DNA of 64,000 nucleotides from an uncultured Gallionellaceae bacterium (GCA_903847155.1 CAINCU010000014.1:62001-126000), one strand, 5' to 3'; positions 20,006 through 29,893 are shown, counted from the stretch's first letter. Translations and numbers: made by a program. Notes: generated from the letters alone by a model not told the origin.

Positions 20006-21874
20006 ATGGCTCTACTCCAAATCGCAGAACCCGGCCTTAGCGCCGCCCCCCACCAACACCGCTTGGCAGTCGGCATCGACTTGGGAACGACCAACTCACT
20101 CGTGGCCACGGTTCGCAACGGTGTCAGCACCGTGTTGAATGATGCACACGGCAGGGCGCTACTGCCTTCGGTAGTGCGTTACGCTGAGGAAGGCAGCGTG
20201 CAGGTGGGCGAGGATGCGCAAGCGTTACAGAGCCAGGATCCGCACAACACCATCGTTTCGGTGAAGCGTTTCATGGGGCGCGGCCTCAAGGATGTGGGCG
20301 ATGTAAGTAATTTGCCGTACCGCTTTGTGGATGCTCCGGGAATGTTGCAACTGCGCACCGCGGTTGGCGTGAAGAGCCCGGTTGAAGTGTCTGCAGAAAT
20401 CCTCAAGGTGCTGCGCGAACGTGCGGAACTTTCCCTGGGCGGTGAACTGGTCGGTGCGGTCATCACTGTTCCCGCTTATTTCGACGACGCGCAACGCCAG
20501 GCCACCAAGGATGCGGCGAAGCTGGCCGGCATCAACGTGCTGCGCCTGCTCAACGAACCGACAGCCGCCGCCATTGCCTATGGGCTGGATAACGCTGCCG
20601 AAGGTGTCTATGCCGTGTACGACCTTGGCGGCGGCACGTTCGATGTGTCTATCCTGCGCCTTTCCAAAGGCGTGTTCGAGGTGCTGGCAACCAACGGTGA
20701 CTCTGCACTGGGCGGCGACGATTTCGACCATCGCGTCTATTGCTGGCTGCTGGAAAAAAACGAACTCTCTGCACTGTCCGCACAAGACATTCGCACCCTG
20801 TTGACCCATGCGCGTGCAGGCAAGGAGCTGTTGAGCGAACATAGTGAAACGAAGATCACCGCCGTGCTTTCCGGCGGCGAGCTGATTGACAACACGCTGA
20901 CGCGCGACGAATTCCACGTCATGTCGCAGAATCTGGTACAGCGCACCGTGCAGGCGCTGCGCCGTGCATTGCGCGATGCCAAGCTCACCGCGCAGGAGGT
21001 CAAGGGCGTGGTGATGGTGGGCGGTGCAACGCGCATGCCGCACATCCAGCAGGCCGTCGGCGACTTCTTCGGGCAGAACCCGCTGAACAATCTCGATCCC
21101 GACAAGGTGGTGGCACTGGGCGCGGCGATACAGGCCAATGTGCTGGCGGGCAACCGCAGTAGTGATGACTGGTTGTTGCTTGATGTCATTCCGCTCAGTC
21201 TTGGCATCGAGACCATGGGCGGCTTGGTGGAAAAGATCATCCCGCGCAATAGCACCATCCCCAGTGCACGCGCGCAGGAATTCACCACTTACAAAGACGG
21301 ACAGACCGCGATGAGCATCCACGTGGTGCAGGGCGAGCGCGAGCTGGTGAGCGATTGCCGTTCGTTGGCCAAGTTCGAGTTGCGCGGCATTCCGGCCATG
21401 GTGGCGGGTTCGGCGCATATTCGCGTTACCTTCCAGGTGGATGCCGACGGATTGCTTAGCGTCTCGGCACGCGAGGCCGTCAGCGGCACAGAAGCGAACA
21501 TCGTGGTCAAACCTTCATACGGTTTGAGCGACGAAGAGATTACGCGCATGCTGCAAGAATCCACGCAACATGCGCGAGACGACATGCTGGCGCGCGCACT
21601 GCGCGAGCAACAAACCGAGGCGGGGCAATTGCTGGAGGCGGTGGAGAATGCCTTGCAGCAGGACGGCGACGCCTTGCTGGATGCCGCAACGCAGGTGCGC
21701 ATCCGCAGCAGCATGGATGCATTGCGCGCGGTATTGACCGGCAGCGAACATCAGGCGATCAAGCGAGCAGTGGAAGCTTTGAACCTCGCCACCACCGACT
21801 TCGCGCAACGCCGCATGGATAAAAGCGTGAAGCATGCGCTGGCGGGCCATAAACTATCCGAACTGGAGGGTTGA
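20006..21874 (+). CDS. hscA: Hsp70-type chaperone HscA
   Basis: Specialised DnaK homologue that drives cluster release from IscU. The ATPase domain starts at [13 protein letters not shown], with [12 protein letters not shown] and [11 protein letters not shown], followed by the substrate-binding domain. 622 residues from the ATG at 20006 ([10 protein letters not shown]), matching family length; the track's extra 20 residues come from the spacer. The fdx start follows one base after its stop. Confidence 0.96.
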   Translation: MALLQIAEPGLSAAPHQHRLAVGIDLGTTNSLVATVRNGVSTVLNDAHGRALLPSVVRYAEEGSVQVGEDAQALQSQDPHNTIVSVKRFMGRGLKDVGDVSNLPYRFVDAPGMLQLRTAVGVKSPVEVSAEILKVLRERAELSLGGELVGAVITVPAYFDDAQRQATKDAAKLAGINVLRLLNEPTAAAIAYGLDNAAEGVYAVYDLGGGTFDVSILRLSKGVFEVLATNGDSALGGDDFDHRVYCWLLEKNELSALSAQDIRTLLTHARAGKELLSEHSETKITAVLSGGELIDNTLTRDEFHVMSQNLVQRTVQALRRALRDAKLTAQEVKGVVMVGGATRMPHIQQAVGDFFGQNPLNNLDPDKVVALGAAIQANVLAGNRSSDDWLLLDVIPLSLGIETMGGLVEKIIPRNSTIPSARAQEFTTYKDGQTAMSIHVVQGERELVSDCRSLAKFELRGIPAMVAGSAHIRVTFQVDADGLLSVSAREAVSGTEANIVVKPSYGLSDEEITRMLQESTQHARDDMLARALREQQTEAGQLLEAVENALQQDGDALLDAATQVRIRSSMDALRAVLTGSEHQAIKRAVEALNLATTDFAQRRMDKSVKHALAGHKLSELEG

Positions 21875-21875
21875 G

Positions 21876-22220
21876 ATGACGCAGATTATTGTGTTGCCGC
21901 ACGAAGAGTTGTGCCCCAAGGGCGCGTTGTTCGATGTGGCACCCGGCACTTCGATTTGTAATGCGCTATTGGAGCACGACATCGAGATCGAACATGCGTG
22001 CGAGAAATCCTGTGCCTGCACCACCTGCCACGTCATCGTGCGCGAAGGGTTTGACAGTCTGGAAGAAGCCACGGAACTGGAAGAGGATATGCTTGACAAA
22101 GCTTGGGGACTTGAATCCAGATCGCGTTTGGGTTGTCAGGCTATTGTCGGCGAGCAGGAGCTGGTAATCGAGATACCCAAGTACACTATTAACATGGCAA
22201 AGGAAGGACACAACAAATGA
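21876..22220 (+). CDS. fdx: Isc-type [2Fe-2S] ferredoxin Fdx
   Basis: Supplies electrons to cluster assembly. The 114-residue product has the adrenodoxin-type ligands CEKSCACTTCHV and, later, SRLGCQAI. The track start at 21834 lies in hscA; the ATG at 21876 (MTQIIVLPHEE) has GGAGGG about 8 bases upstream. It overlaps iscX by ATGA. Confidence 0.96.
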   Translation: MTQIIVLPHEELCPKGALFDVAPGTSICNALLEHDIEIEHACEKSCACTTCHVIVREGFDSLEEATELEEDMLDKAWGLESRSRLGCQAIVGEQELVIEIPKYTINMAKEGHNK

Positions 22221-22411
22221 AATGGATAGATGTGCGCGACATCGCGATTGCGTTGAGCGAAAAACATTCAGACGTTGATCCGCGCGCAGTGCGGTTTGTC
22301 GATTTGCATAACTACGTGGTCGAACTGGACGGGTTCGATGACGATCACCACCACGGCGGCGAGAAAGTGCTGGAAGCTATTCAAGCGGCCTGGATAGATG
22401 AGGTGGAATAA
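22217..22411 (+). CDS. iscX: Fe-S assembly protein IscX
   Basis: Small acidic protein that binds IscS and modulates assembly in E. coli. The 64 residues begin MKWIDVRDIAIAL and include VRFVDLHNYVVEL and the acidic FDDD followed by a HHH stretch. It is the last isc gene and is coupled to fdx by ATGA. dsbB starts 1 base after its stop codon. Confidence 0.94.
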   Translation: MKWIDVRDIAIALSEKHSDVDPRAVRFVDLHNYVVELDGFDDDHHHGGEKVLEAIQAAWIDEVE

Positions 22412-22412
22412 T

Positions 22413-22916
22413 ATGTTGAAGCTATGGCAAAACATTTCCCGTCGCTGGTTGTATCTTATCGGCGCATTAGCGGTAGCAGCCATGTTTGGCTCGGCCCTGT
22501 ATCTGCAATACATACTGCACCAGGAGCCCTGTCCGCTATGCATGATCCAGCGCGTCATTTTCATCGCCATCGGCGTGCTGTTCGCCGTTGCGGCGCTGCA
22601 TAATGCAAAACTGATCGGCGCCAGGATATATTCCATATTGATTGCGCTCTTCGCAGCGGGGGGTGTGGCAGTCGCCTCACATCACATCTGGCTGCAACAC
22701 CTGCCCAAAGATCAGGTACCCGGTTGCGGCCCCGGGCTGGATTTCATGCTGAAAAATTTCCCGATGTCCGACGTGTGGCAAGAACTGATGCACGGCTCCG
22801 GCGAATGTGCCGTCAAAGGCTGGACATTTCTGACGTTGAGCATCCCCGAGTGGTCGCTGGTCAGCTATGTGTTACTGGGTGTGTTTGCGCTAATGGTTGG
22901 CTGGAAGAAACGCTGA
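22413..22916 (+). CDS. dsbB: Disulfide bond formation protein DsbB
   Basis: Inner-membrane protein that reoxidises DsbA and passes electrons to quinone. Four membrane helices; the first redox pair is CPLC (Cys40/Cys43) in the loop after helix 1, and the second pair spans CGPG...GSGEC in the large periplasmic loop. 167 residues. The ATG at 22413 has GAGGTGG 6 bases upstream; the track start at 22398 lies in iscX. It is probably co-transcribed with the isc operon. Confidence 0.94.
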   Translation: MLKLWQNISRRWLYLIGALAVAAMFGSALYLQYILHQEPCPLCMIQRVIFIAIGVLFAVAALHNAKLIGARIYSILIALFAAGGVAVASHHIWLQHLPKDQVPGCGPGLDFMLKNFPMSDVWQELMHGSGECAVKGWTFLTLSIPEWSLVSYVLLGVFALMVGWKKR

Positions 22917-23098
22917 TTACTCGGTAATCCTGGCCACTACGCGCCGCACAAAAGGCGCGACCACCAGCACCGTGGGAAATGCGACAGGCCACGCCGTAGC
23001 AAAACCCTTGAACCATGCCACGAAAAATTCGTCACCAAAACTCCGGCTGATGAGCAGTACCGTGCCGGAATCTTCATCAGTTTGTCGCGCCTTGATCC
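22917..23098 (-). pseudogene. 3' remnant of a DUF2798 membrane protein gene
   Basis: Minus-strand reading just downstream of dsbB: ...FVAWFKGFATAWPVAFPTVLVV...RRVVARITE then TAA. This matches the C-terminal half of small DUF2798 membrane proteins. No start codon or N-terminal helix is present before the cytochrome b561 remnant, and the ORF is too short for the track. It is convergent with dsbB and its stop lies one base after the dsbB stop. Confidence 0.6.
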
Positions 23099-23203
23099 CT
23101 AATCCATAAAACGCTTGATCATGATGCGGCGCAGCAGGCCGTCCTTGATCACGAACTGGTGGTATAGCGCGGCAACAAAATGCAACGCAACCAGCAATAA
23201 GAA
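23099..23203 (-). pseudogene. 3' remnant of a cytochrome b561 gene
   Basis: Minus-strand reading IFLLLVALHFVAALYHQF followed by VIKDGLLRRIMIKRFMD and TAG. This is the C-terminal helix and tail of a cytochrome b561 (the AALYHQF-RDGLLRRM block is characteristic). Everything upstream is missing: homology ends exactly at the dispersed repeat at 23203. This points to a deletion or insertion event at the repeat. Confidence 0.7.
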
Positions 23204-23228
23204 GATCGCCTATTGACGGGCATCTTCA
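23203..23228 (+). repeat. Dispersed repeat copy D (core only)
   Basis: GATCGCCTATTGACGGGC followed by ATCTTCA. It lies at the junction between the cytochrome b561 remnant and the 3' end of the flavoprotein gene, and supplies the stop codon and last residues (DARQ) of the latter. Confidence 0.8.
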
Positions 23229-24481
23229 GCGGGTGGACTGAACCATTCCAACACGCCTTTACCAGCGGCGTGCCCGCTGGCAAAACAGGCGCTGAGCAGA
23301 TAGCCGCCGGTGGGAGCTTCCCAATCCAGCATCTCGCCTGCGCAGAAAATGCCGGGCGCGGCTTTCAGCATCAGCTTGGCATTCAGCGCTTCAAACGTCA
23401 CACCGCCAGCGGTGCTGATCGCTTCGCTCAACGGGCGCGGTGCGATGAGGTTTAGCGGCAAGGCTTTGATGGTGAGCGCCAGCAATTCCGGGTCGTGCAT
23501 TTGCTCTGTAGTCAACGCTTCACGCAGCAAATTGGCTTTCACGCCATGCAAGCCGAGGCGGCTGTGTAGATGGCTGGACAGCGAGCGTGCGCCGCGCGGA
23601 TGCGCCACTTCATTTTGTACGCGTTGCAATGACCAGTCCGGTAGCAGGTCGAGCCGCAATGTTGCGTGGCCGTTGCGTTCGATCTCGTCGCGCAGCACGG
23701 CGGAGAGGGCGTAGATCAAGCCACCTTCGATGCCGTGTTCGGTGATGACGCATTCGCCTAATTTGCGCACATCGCCGAACGTGGCGGCGACTGACTTCAA
23801 CGGTTCACCGGAGAAACGTTGGCGGAAGTGCGCGCTCCATGCCACGTCGAAGCCGCAGTTGGCCGGGCGCAACGGTGCGATGTCTATGCCGCGCTGCGCG
23901 AGCAGCGGCACCCATGCCCCGTCCGAACCCAATTGCGGCCAACTGCCGCCGCCCAGCGCTAGCACCAGCGCATCGGCATTCACTGCGTGTTCGCCATCCG
24001 GCGTAGCAAAGCGCAATGCGCCGTGCTCATCCCATCCGCACCAGCGATGCCGCGCATGGAATTGCACGCCGCTTTCGCGCAAGCGATGCAGCCAGGCGCG
24101 TAGCAGCGGAGCGGCTTTCATGTCGGCGGGAAAGACGCGGTTGGAAGTGCCGACGAAAGTTGCTATGCCGAGGTTGTGTATCCATGCGCGCATAGCATCG
24201 GGCGGAAAGGCGCGCAACAGCGGTTCGATGCGGTCGCGGCGTGCGCCGTAGCGCGTGAGGAAAATATCAAACGCTTCGGCGTGGGTGATGTTCATGCCGC
24301 CTTTGCCCGCCATCAGAAATTTGCGCCCCACGCTGGGCATCGCGTCATATACCGCGACGCGTACACCGCCACGTGCAATCACCTCTGCTGCCATCAATCC
24401 CGCCGGGCCGCCGCCGATGACGGCGACGCAAGGCTTATTCGGGCTCGCTTGCAGGGAGTTGCTATTAGAGGAAGAGTTCAT
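23210..24481 (-). CDS. BaiN/HI0933-type FAD-dependent flavoprotein (PP_4765 group)
   Basis: A Rossmann-type flavoprotein of 423 residues; the reaction is not established for this group. FAD-binding GGGPAGLMAAEVIARGG is near residue 22, GRKFLMAGKGGMNITHAE follows, and ICAGEMLDWEAPTGGY with LLSACFASGHAAG forms the C-terminal FAD contact. The last residues EDARQ and the TAG stop are encoded by the dispersed repeat, so the original C-terminus may have been replaced. It is divergent from fmdB. Confidence 0.85.
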   Translation of the reverse strand: MNSSSNSNSLQASPNKPCVAVIGGGPAGLMAAEVIARGGVRVAVYDAMPSVGRKFLMAGKGGMNITHAEAFDIFLTRYGARRDRIEPLLRAFPPDAMRAWIHNLGIATFVGTSNRVFPADMKAAPLLRAWLHRLRESGVQFHARHRWCGWDEHGALRFATPDGEHAVNADALVLALGGGSWPQLGSDGAWVPLLAQRGIDIAPLRPANCGFDVAWSAHFRQRFSGEPLKSVAATFGDVRKLGECVITEHGIEGGLIYALSAVLRDEIERNGHATLRLDLLPDWSLQRVQNEVAHPRGARSLSSHLHSRLGLHGVKANLLREALTTEQMHDPELLALTIKALPLNLIAPRPLSEAISTAGGVTFEALNAKLMLKAAPGIFCAGEMLDWEAPTGGYLLSACFASGHAAGKGVLEWFSPPAEDARQ

Positions 24482-24609
24482 CGCGACAATTTTGAAAAAG
24501 AAATGCGCCGCAGTTGACGGCAGCAGTCACGATATAGAAAAACGTGGCAATTACCAAGCGCTGCAACGCAAAAAACATCACTCGGTCTACCATCCGGCGA
24601 GTGGCGCGA

Positions 24610-24638
24610 GTATCAGGTTAAGGTGGCTAATGTATAAT
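24610..24638 (+). promoter_or_regulatory. Candidate sigma-70 promoter for fmdB
   Basis: TATAAT at 24633-24638, 30 bases before the fmdB ATG, with a weak -35 (GTATCA) 17 bases upstream. The context tataatgcgccc recurs before other housekeeping genes in the window, for example at 32080. Confidence 0.5.
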
Positions 24639-24667
24639 GCGCCCCTTTCCGAATTTGAGAGTAAATC

Positions 24668-24913
24668 ATGCCTATCTATGAATATCGTTGCAGCAGTTGT
24701 GGTGCGCAAAAGGACGTGATGCAAAAAATCAGCGATGCGCCGCTGACCGTCTGTCCCGAGTGCAGTAAAGAAACGTTTGCCAAGCAAATCAGCGCGGCGG
24801 GTTTTCAGCTTAAAGGTAACGGTTATTACGCTACTGATTTCAAGAACAAACCAGCACCCGCATGCGAACCATCGGCCTGTGCAAGCTGTCCGTCGGCGGG
24901 TACGCATTCGTGA
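24668..24913 (+). CDS. FmdB-family zinc ribbon protein
   Basis: Small putative regulatory protein. The N-terminal ribbon is MPIYEYRCSSCGAQ then VCPEC, giving two CxxC knuckles in the first 40 residues, followed by a flexible tail ending CEPSACASCPSAG. 81 residues. The next gene starts with GTG overlapping its stop. fmdB-DUF502-aspS is a recurrent order in betaproteobacteria. Confidence 0.85.
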   Translation: MPIYEYRCSSCGAQKDVMQKISDAPLTVCPECSKETFAKQISAAGFQLKGNGYYATDFKNKPAPACEPSACASCPSAGTHS

Positions 24914-25527
24914 AGAAATACCTGATCACCGGCTTGCTGGTGTGGGTTCCGTTGGGCATCACTTTGTGGGTGCTCGATTTAATCATCGGCATGCTGGATA
25001 TGTCGCTGAGTCTGTTGCCTGCTCAGTGGCAACCGGACGTTTTGTTGGGAATTCATATTCCCGGTTTGGGCGTCATTCTGACTGTGGTGGTGGTGCTGAC
25101 TACCGGCTTGCTGGTGCGCAATGTATTCGGTCAGCGTCTGCTGCGCTACTGGGATGAAATATTGCGCCGTATCCCGTTCGTCAACGCCATCTACAACAGC
25201 GTCAAGCAGGTCAGCGACACCTTGTTGTCGGGAAGCGGCAATGCTTTTCGTAAAGTATTGCTGGTGCGTTATCCGCATGCGGATGCATGGTCGCTGGCGT
25301 TTCAAACCAGCACTCCGTCCGAGGTGACACGCAAGCTGCACGGCGACGAATACGTCGGCGTGTTCGTGCCGACCACGCCCAGCCCGGTGAACGGATTTTA
25401 TTTCTACGTGAAAAAATCCGAGACCATCGAGCTGGACATCAGTGTGGACGCGGCTTTCAAGGCCATCATTTCCATGGGCGTGGTGGTTACGCCCGAAGCT
25501 GTAGCCAAGTTCAACCAATCCATTTAA
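24910..25527 (+). CDS. DUF502 family membrane protein
   Basis: A 205-residue inner-membrane protein of unknown function. Two membrane helices lie near residues 5-30 (ITGLLVWVPLGITLWVL) and 50-75 (LGVILTVVVVLTTGLLV), with a soluble C-terminal domain containing FVPTTPSPVNGF. The start is GTG at 24910 overlapping the fmdB stop (GTGA); the track's 24862 start gives 16 residues that no homologue has. It is followed by aspS. Confidence 0.85.
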   Translation: MKKYLITGLLVWVPLGITLWVLDLIIGMLDMSLSLLPAQWQPDVLLGIHIPGLGVILTVVVVLTTGLLVRNVFGQRLLRYWDEILRRIPFVNAIYNSVKQVSDTLLSGSGNAFRKVLLVRYPHADAWSLAFQTSTPSEVTRKLHGDEYVGVFVPTTPSPVNGFYFYVKKSETIELDISVDAAFKAIISMGVVVTPEAVAKFNQSI

Positions 25528-25563
25528 GTTATTTTTTGTAATTTTCTGTTTCACTATCTCACT

Positions 25564-27360
25564 ATGCGAACTCATTACTGCGGACAACTCAACGTTACCA
25601 ACCTCGGCCAGACCGTTACTTTGTGCGGCTGGGCTCATCGCCGCCGCGACCACGGCGGGGTGATCTTCATCGACCTGCGCGACCGTGAAGGTCTGGCACA
25701 AGTGGTGTGCGACCCGGATCGCGCCGACATGTTTGCCGTCGCCGAATCGGTGCGCAACGAATACGTGCTGAAGATCACCGGGCGCGTGCGTCGCCGTCCC
25801 GAAGGCACCGAGAACAAGAACCTTCCCAGCGGCGAAATTGAAATCCTGTGCCACGAGATCGAAGTGCTGAACGTCGCGGTCACACCGCCGTTCCAGTTGG
25901 ACGACGAGAACCTGTCCGAGAACGTGCGCCTGACCCATCGCGTGATAGACCTGCGCCGTCCGCAGATGCAAAACAACATGATGCTGCGCTACAAGACGAC
26001 ACGCGCTTTCCGCCGCTTCCTCGACGACAAGGGCTTCATCGACATCGAAACGCCGATGCTGACCAAGTCCACGCCGGAAGGTGCACGTGATTACCTGGTG
26101 CCGTCGCGCGTGCATGCCGGAGAATTCTTCGCGCTGCCGCAGTCGCCGCAGTTGTTCAAGCAGATGCTGATGGTGGCGGGCTTCGACCGTTACTACCAGA
26201 TCACCAAATGTTTCCGCGACGAAGATTTGCGCGCCGATCGCCAGCCCGAATTCACCCAGGTGGATATTGAAACTTCGTTCATGGGCGAAGAGAAGATCAT
26301 GGTGATGATGGAAGAAATGATCCGCGTCGTGTTCAAGGAAGTGCTCAATGTGGCGCTGCCCAATCCGTTCCCGCGCATGAGCTATGCTGAGGCGATGGGC
26401 CGTTACGGTTCGGACAAGCCGGACATGCGCGTCACACTGGAAATTACCGATGTTACTGATGCCGTGAAAGACGTGGCGTTCAAGGTGTTCGCTGGTGTGG
26501 CCAATTCCGAAAACGGCCGCGTGGCCGCATTGCGCGTGCCGAACGGCGGCGTGTTTACGCGCGGCGAGATCGACGACTACACCAAGTTCGTCACCATCTA
26601 CGGCGCTAAGGGCTTGGCCTACATCAAGGTTAACGACATCACGAAACTGAACGAGACCGGCCTGCAATCGCCCATCGTCAAGAACCTGAACGCAACGGCA
26701 TTGAAAATCATCATCGAACGCACTGGTGCGCAAAACGGCGACATCATTTTCTTCGGCGCGGACAAGACCAAGATCGTCAACGACGCACTGGGCGCATTGC
26801 GCAGCAAGATCGGTCACGAAAAAGGTTACCTCAATGGCAAGGCTTGGGAGCCGCTGTGGGTAGTGGACTTCCCCATGTTCGAGTACGACGAAGAAGGCAA
26901 ACGCTGGAACGCCTGCCATCACCCGTTCACCGCGCCCAAAGACGAACACCTCGCGCTGCTGGAAAGCGATCCCGGCAAGTGTCTGGCCAAAGCCTACGAC
27001 CTCGCTTTGAACGGCTCCGAAATCGGCGGCGGCTCGGTGCGTATCCACAAGGAAGAAGTGCAGAGCCAGGTGTTCCGCGCGCTCAACATCGGCGTGGAAG
27101 AAGCGCAACTCAAATTCGGCTTCCTGCTCGACGCGCTGCAATACGGCGCACCGCCGCACGGCGGGTTGGCCTTCGGTCTGGATCGCATCGTCGCCATGAT
27201 GACCGGCTCCGAATCCATCCGCGACGTGATCGCTTTCCCCAAGACCCAGCGCGCACAATGTCTGTTGACGCAAGCGCCTAGCCCGGTGGATGAGAAGCAG
27301 TTGCGCGAACTGCATATCCGTTTGCGTCAACCGGCAGCGGTCGAGGCACCGAAGGAATAA
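25564..27360 (+). CDS. aspS: Aspartyl-tRNA synthetase
   Basis: Charges tRNA with aspartate. A 598-residue class II bacterial-type enzyme: N-terminal OB-fold anticodon domain ([11 protein letters not shown]), motif 2 at [24 protein letters not shown], the bacterial GAD insertion (about residues 285-420), and motif 3 [13 protein letters not shown]. Whether it is discriminating or also charges tRNA-Asn depends on gatCAB elsewhere. The RNase gene follows after one base. Confidence 0.96.
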   Translation: MRTHYCGQLNVTNLGQTVTLCGWAHRRRDHGGVIFIDLRDREGLAQVVCDPDRADMFAVAESVRNEYVLKITGRVRRRPEGTENKNLPSGEIEILCHEIEVLNVAVTPPFQLDDENLSENVRLTHRVIDLRRPQMQNNMMLRYKTTRAFRRFLDDKGFIDIETPMLTKSTPEGARDYLVPSRVHAGEFFALPQSPQLFKQMLMVAGFDRYYQITKCFRDEDLRADRQPEFTQVDIETSFMGEEKIMVMMEEMIRVVFKEVLNVALPNPFPRMSYAEAMGRYGSDKPDMRVTLEITDVTDAVKDVAFKVFAGVANSENGRVAALRVPNGGVFTRGEIDDYTKFVTIYGAKGLAYIKVNDITKLNETGLQSPIVKNLNATALKIIIERTGAQNGDIIFFGADKTKIVNDALGALRSKIGHEKGYLNGKAWEPLWVVDFPMFEYDEEGKRWNACHHPFTAPKDEHLALLESDPGKCLAKAYDLALNGSEIGGGSVRIHKEEVQSQVFRALNIGVEEAQLKFGFLLDALQYGAPPHGGLAFGLDRIVAMMTGSESIRDVIAFPKTQRAQCLLTQAPSPVDEKQLRELHIRLRQPAAVEAPKE

Positions 27361-27361
27361 T

Positions 27362-27745
27362 ATGCGGCGCATTACTCAAGCACGGTGGTGGCTGTTGGTT
27401 GGCTTGCTGCTGTGCTTGCCACTCGCCCAGGCACGCAGCCATCACGCGCATGCTGCTGCCACCGTTTCAACCATCGCCGTTGCCGAGTTGCCGCCTGAAG
27501 CGCGCGACACTCTGCAGCTCATCAAACGCAACGGCCCGTTTCCGTTTTCGCGCGACGGTGTGGTGTTCGGCAACTACGAACATGCCCTGCCGCAACAAAC
27601 GCGCGGCTATTACCACGAATACACGGTGAAGACGCCGGGTGCACGCAATCGCGGCGCGCGGCGCATCGTGTGCGGCGTGGTGCCGGAGTGTTATTACAGC
27701 GCCGATCATTACCGCAGTTTTTTCCGTATCCGGGAAGGACGTTGA
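27362..27745 (+). CDS. Secreted guanyl-specific ribonuclease (barnase/RNase Sa type)
   Basis: A 127-residue precursor with a signal peptide (LLVGLLLCLPLAQA) and a ribonuclease N1/T1-like domain. The core reads LIKRNGPFPF, FGNYEHALP, YHEYTV (general base Glu86), RNRGARRIVCG (Arg100/101) and YYSADHYRSFF (His116), so the catalytic triad appears complete. The ATG at 27362 follows the aspS stop by one base. It overlaps the next gene, a barstar-family inhibitor, by one base, which is a nuclease-inhibitor pair arrangement. Confidence 0.85.
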   Translation: MRRITQARWWLLVGLLLCLPLAQARSHHAHAAATVSTIAVAELPPEARDTLQLIKRNGPFPFSRDGVVFGNYEHALPQQTRGYYHEYTVKTPGARNRGARRIVCGVVPECYYSADHYRSFFRIREGR

Positions 27746-28119
27746 TGGAAGATCTGTGCTATCTGCTGAAAGATGTGAATGGCGCGGGCGAGTATCGCTT
27801 GAACTGTTCGCTGGAAGCGTTGCATGAATCGGTGCAGCGTGCGGGCTTTGCTTTGTTCGAGGTGGACATGGCGACCGCGCACGGCAAGGGCGAAGTGCTG
27901 GCCGAGCTGGCGCGCGCGATCAAAGCGCCAGATTGGTTCGGCCACAATTGGGATGCGCTGGCCGACGCGCTGGGCGACCTTTCCTGGTGCAAAGTGCCGG
28001 GCTACGTCTTGTTGTTGCGCGGAGAACATCCGCGTGAAGGGGTGCTGGATGATATTCTCGACGCCACGGTCAAATTCTGGCGCTTGCAGGGCAAACCGTT
28101 CTGGGTGTTCTACGCCTGA
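27745..28119 (+). CDS. Barstar-family ribonuclease inhibitor
   Basis: A 124-residue cytoplasmic protein. The barstar core is visible: ALFEVDMATAHGKGEVLAELARAIKAPDWFGHNWDALADAL, where the W-F-G-x-N-W-D-A-L block is the hallmark of the family. Barstar blocks its RNase by covering the active site with acidic residues. The ATG overlaps the RNase stop (TGATG), and the gene in turn overlaps nudB the same way, so the set is tightly coupled. The track start at 27670 lies inside the RNase gene. Confidence 0.88.
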   Translation: MEDLCYLLKDVNGAGEYRLNCSLEALHESVQRAGFALFEVDMATAHGKGEVLAELARAIKAPDWFGHNWDALADALGDLSWCKVPGYVLLLRGEHPREGVLDDILDATVKFWRLQGKPFWVFYA

Positions 28120-28565
28120 TGCAATCCTTCAAGCAGCCGATCTCCGCGCTTGTCGTCATTTACACTGCCGCGCTTGACGTGCTGGTGATGGAGCGCGCCG
28201 ATTCTCCCGACGCGTGGCAATCGGTCACCGGCAGCCGCGAAGGCAACGAGACCCTGCGCGAGACTGCGATCCGCGAAGTGGCCGAAGAAACCGGGCTGGA
28301 TGCGACGCGCTACCCGCTCAGCGATTGGCAGCAGCAGAATGTTTACAACATCTATCACAAATGGATTCACCGTTTTCCTCCCGGCACTATCCACAACACC
28401 GAGCACGTGTTCGGCCTGCAACTTCCACAACAAATGCCAGTCAAACTTGCGCCGCGCGAACATGTGAAATATCTGTGGCTGCCTTGGCAAGAGGCGGCGG
28501 AAAAAGTGTTTTCACCGAGCAACCGCGCGGCGATCTTGCAGCTGCCGCAACGGGTGAAAGCCTGA
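28119..28565 (+). CDS. nudB: Dihydroneopterin triphosphate diphosphatase NudB
   Basis: Nudix hydrolase that removes pyrophosphate from dihydroneopterin triphosphate in folate synthesis. The Nudix box is GSREGNETLRETAIREVAEETG near residues 39-60, and the 148-residue length and the ISALVVIYT start agree with NudB. One-base overlap (TGATG) with the barstar gene. In other betaproteobacteria nudB also follows aspS. Confidence 0.9.
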   Translation: MQSFKQPISALVVIYTAALDVLVMERADSPDAWQSVTGSREGNETLRETAIREVAEETGLDATRYPLSDWQQQNVYNIYHKWIHRFPPGTIHNTEHVFGLQLPQQMPVKLAPREHVKYLWLPWQEAAEKVFSPSNRAAILQLPQRVKA

Positions 28566-28623
28566 ATCCAGTTCGCCTTCAAGTATCACCCGATTCTAAA
28601 TAATCGTCTGCCCCGAAAGCCGC

Positions 28624-28684
28624 GCCAATAGGCGATCTACAAACAGTGCATCATGGAGATGCCTGTATTTACTGGCTTGCGCGC
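28624..28684 (-). repeat. Dispersed repeat copy E
   Basis: Read on the minus strand: GCAAGCCAGTAAATACAGGC, ATCTCCATG, then TGTAGATCGCCTATTGGCG. A complete unit without the long tail seen in copies A and C. It lies in the 230-bp nudB-nadA gap; the rest of that gap shows no gene. Confidence 0.85.
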
Positions 28685-28795
28685 ATGGTGGTATTGCCGG
28701 AAATGCATCCAAAATACTAGTAAAGCACATGTGGCATCAGGCCAAGTTTGTGCGAGATTCTGGTAAAGTCAGCGGACGAAAACGGAGAGAATTTG

Positions 28796-29893
28796 ATGTC
28801 ACAAGTAAGGATCCAGATCGACTACGACCAACCCGATGCGACTCAGACAAGTTGCAGCACGGCGCATGCCTGGGCGAAGAAGCCGCGCGAGCCGGAGGCG
28901 GGCGAGAAGGCCGAGTTGATTGCGCGTATCAAGCGTTTGCTGAAAGAGCAGGATGCGTTGCTGGTGGCGCATTATTACGTGCACCCGGACTTGCAGGATT
29001 TGGCGGAGCAGACCGGCGGCATCGTTTCTGATTCGCTGGACATGGCCAACTATGGTCACCAGCATGCGGCCACGACTATCGTGGTGGCGGGCGTGCGTTT
29101 CATGGGCGAGACGGCGAAGATTCTGAATCCTGAAAAACGGATTCTGATGCCCGATCTGGAAGCGGAATGTTCGCTCGATCTGGCGTGTCCGGCGCGTGAA
29201 TTCATTCCGTTCTGCGACGCGCATCCCGACCGTACCGTGGTGGTGTATGCCAACACCAGCGCGGAAGTGAAGGCGCGTGCCGACTGGGTGGTGACCAGTT
29301 CCATCGCCTTGCCGGTGGTCAAACATCTGAAAGAGCTGGGCCAGAAAATCCTGTGGGCGCCGGATCGCCATCTGGGCAATTATGTGCAGGAGCAGAGCGG
29401 CGCGGACATGCTGCTGTGGCAAGGCTCGTGCATCGTGCATGACGAATACAAGGCCAAGGAACTCATCGCGCTGAAAGCGCAATATCCAGGCGCGATGGTG
29501 CTGGTGCACCCGGAATCGCCGCGCGCCATCATTCAACTGGCGGACGCAGTCGGCTCTACCACGCAGCTCATTACTGCCGCGCAAAAATCGGCTGCGAAAG
29601 TGTTCATCGTCGCTACCGACAACGGCATCCTGCACAAGATGCGCACCTTGTGCCCGGACAAGATTTTCCTCGAAGCGCCCACCGCCGGAGCTGGTGCAAA
29701 CTGCACCAGTTGCAGCCACTGCCCGTGGATGGCGATGAACGGTTTGCTCAATCTGGCGGAAGTGCTGGAAACTGGCAACAACGAGATCCATGTCGATCCG
29801 GCCATCATCCCGCGCGCCGTGCTGCCGATCCAGCGCATGCTCGACTTTGCCAAACAAATCAAATTACCGACGCGGGGTATTGGGAATGCTTGA
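28796..29893 (+). CDS. nadA: Quinolinate synthase NadA
   Basis: [4Fe-4S] enzyme condensing iminoaspartate with dihydroxyacetone phosphate on the way to NAD. 365 residues with the DSLDMAN region, the APDRHLGNY motif and the cluster cysteines, the last in [12 protein letters not shown] near residue 305. The start is the ATG at 28796, 5 bases after GGAGAGA; the track start at 28748 adds a stretch without homology. It stands alone, with no nadB or nadC nearby. Confidence 0.95.
   Translation: MSQVRIQIDYDQPDATQTSCSTAHAWAKKPREPEAGEKAELIARIKRLLKEQDALLVAHYYVHPDLQDLAEQTGGIVSDSLDMANYGHQHAATTIVVAGVRFMGETAKILNPEKRILMPDLEAECSLDLACPAREFIPFCDAHPDRTVVVYANTSAEVKARADWVVTSSIALPVVKHLKELGQKILWAPDRHLGNYVQEQSGADMLLWQGSCIVHDEYKAKELIALKAQYPGAMVLVHPESPRAIIQLADAVGSTTQLITAAQKSAAKVFIVATDNGILHKMRTLCPDKIFLEAPTAGAGANCTSCSHCPWMAMNGLLNLAEVLETGNNEIHVDPAIIPRAVLPIQRMLDFAKQIKLPTRGIGNA

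Noticed and set aside
20225-21418. 397-residue minus-strand ORF
   Set aside because: Antisense shadow of hscA.
24979-27372. 797-residue minus-strand ORF
   Set aside because: It lies antisense to the DUF502 gene and aspS; composition is His/Arg/Val-rich as expected from the reverse of biased coding DNA, with no domain.
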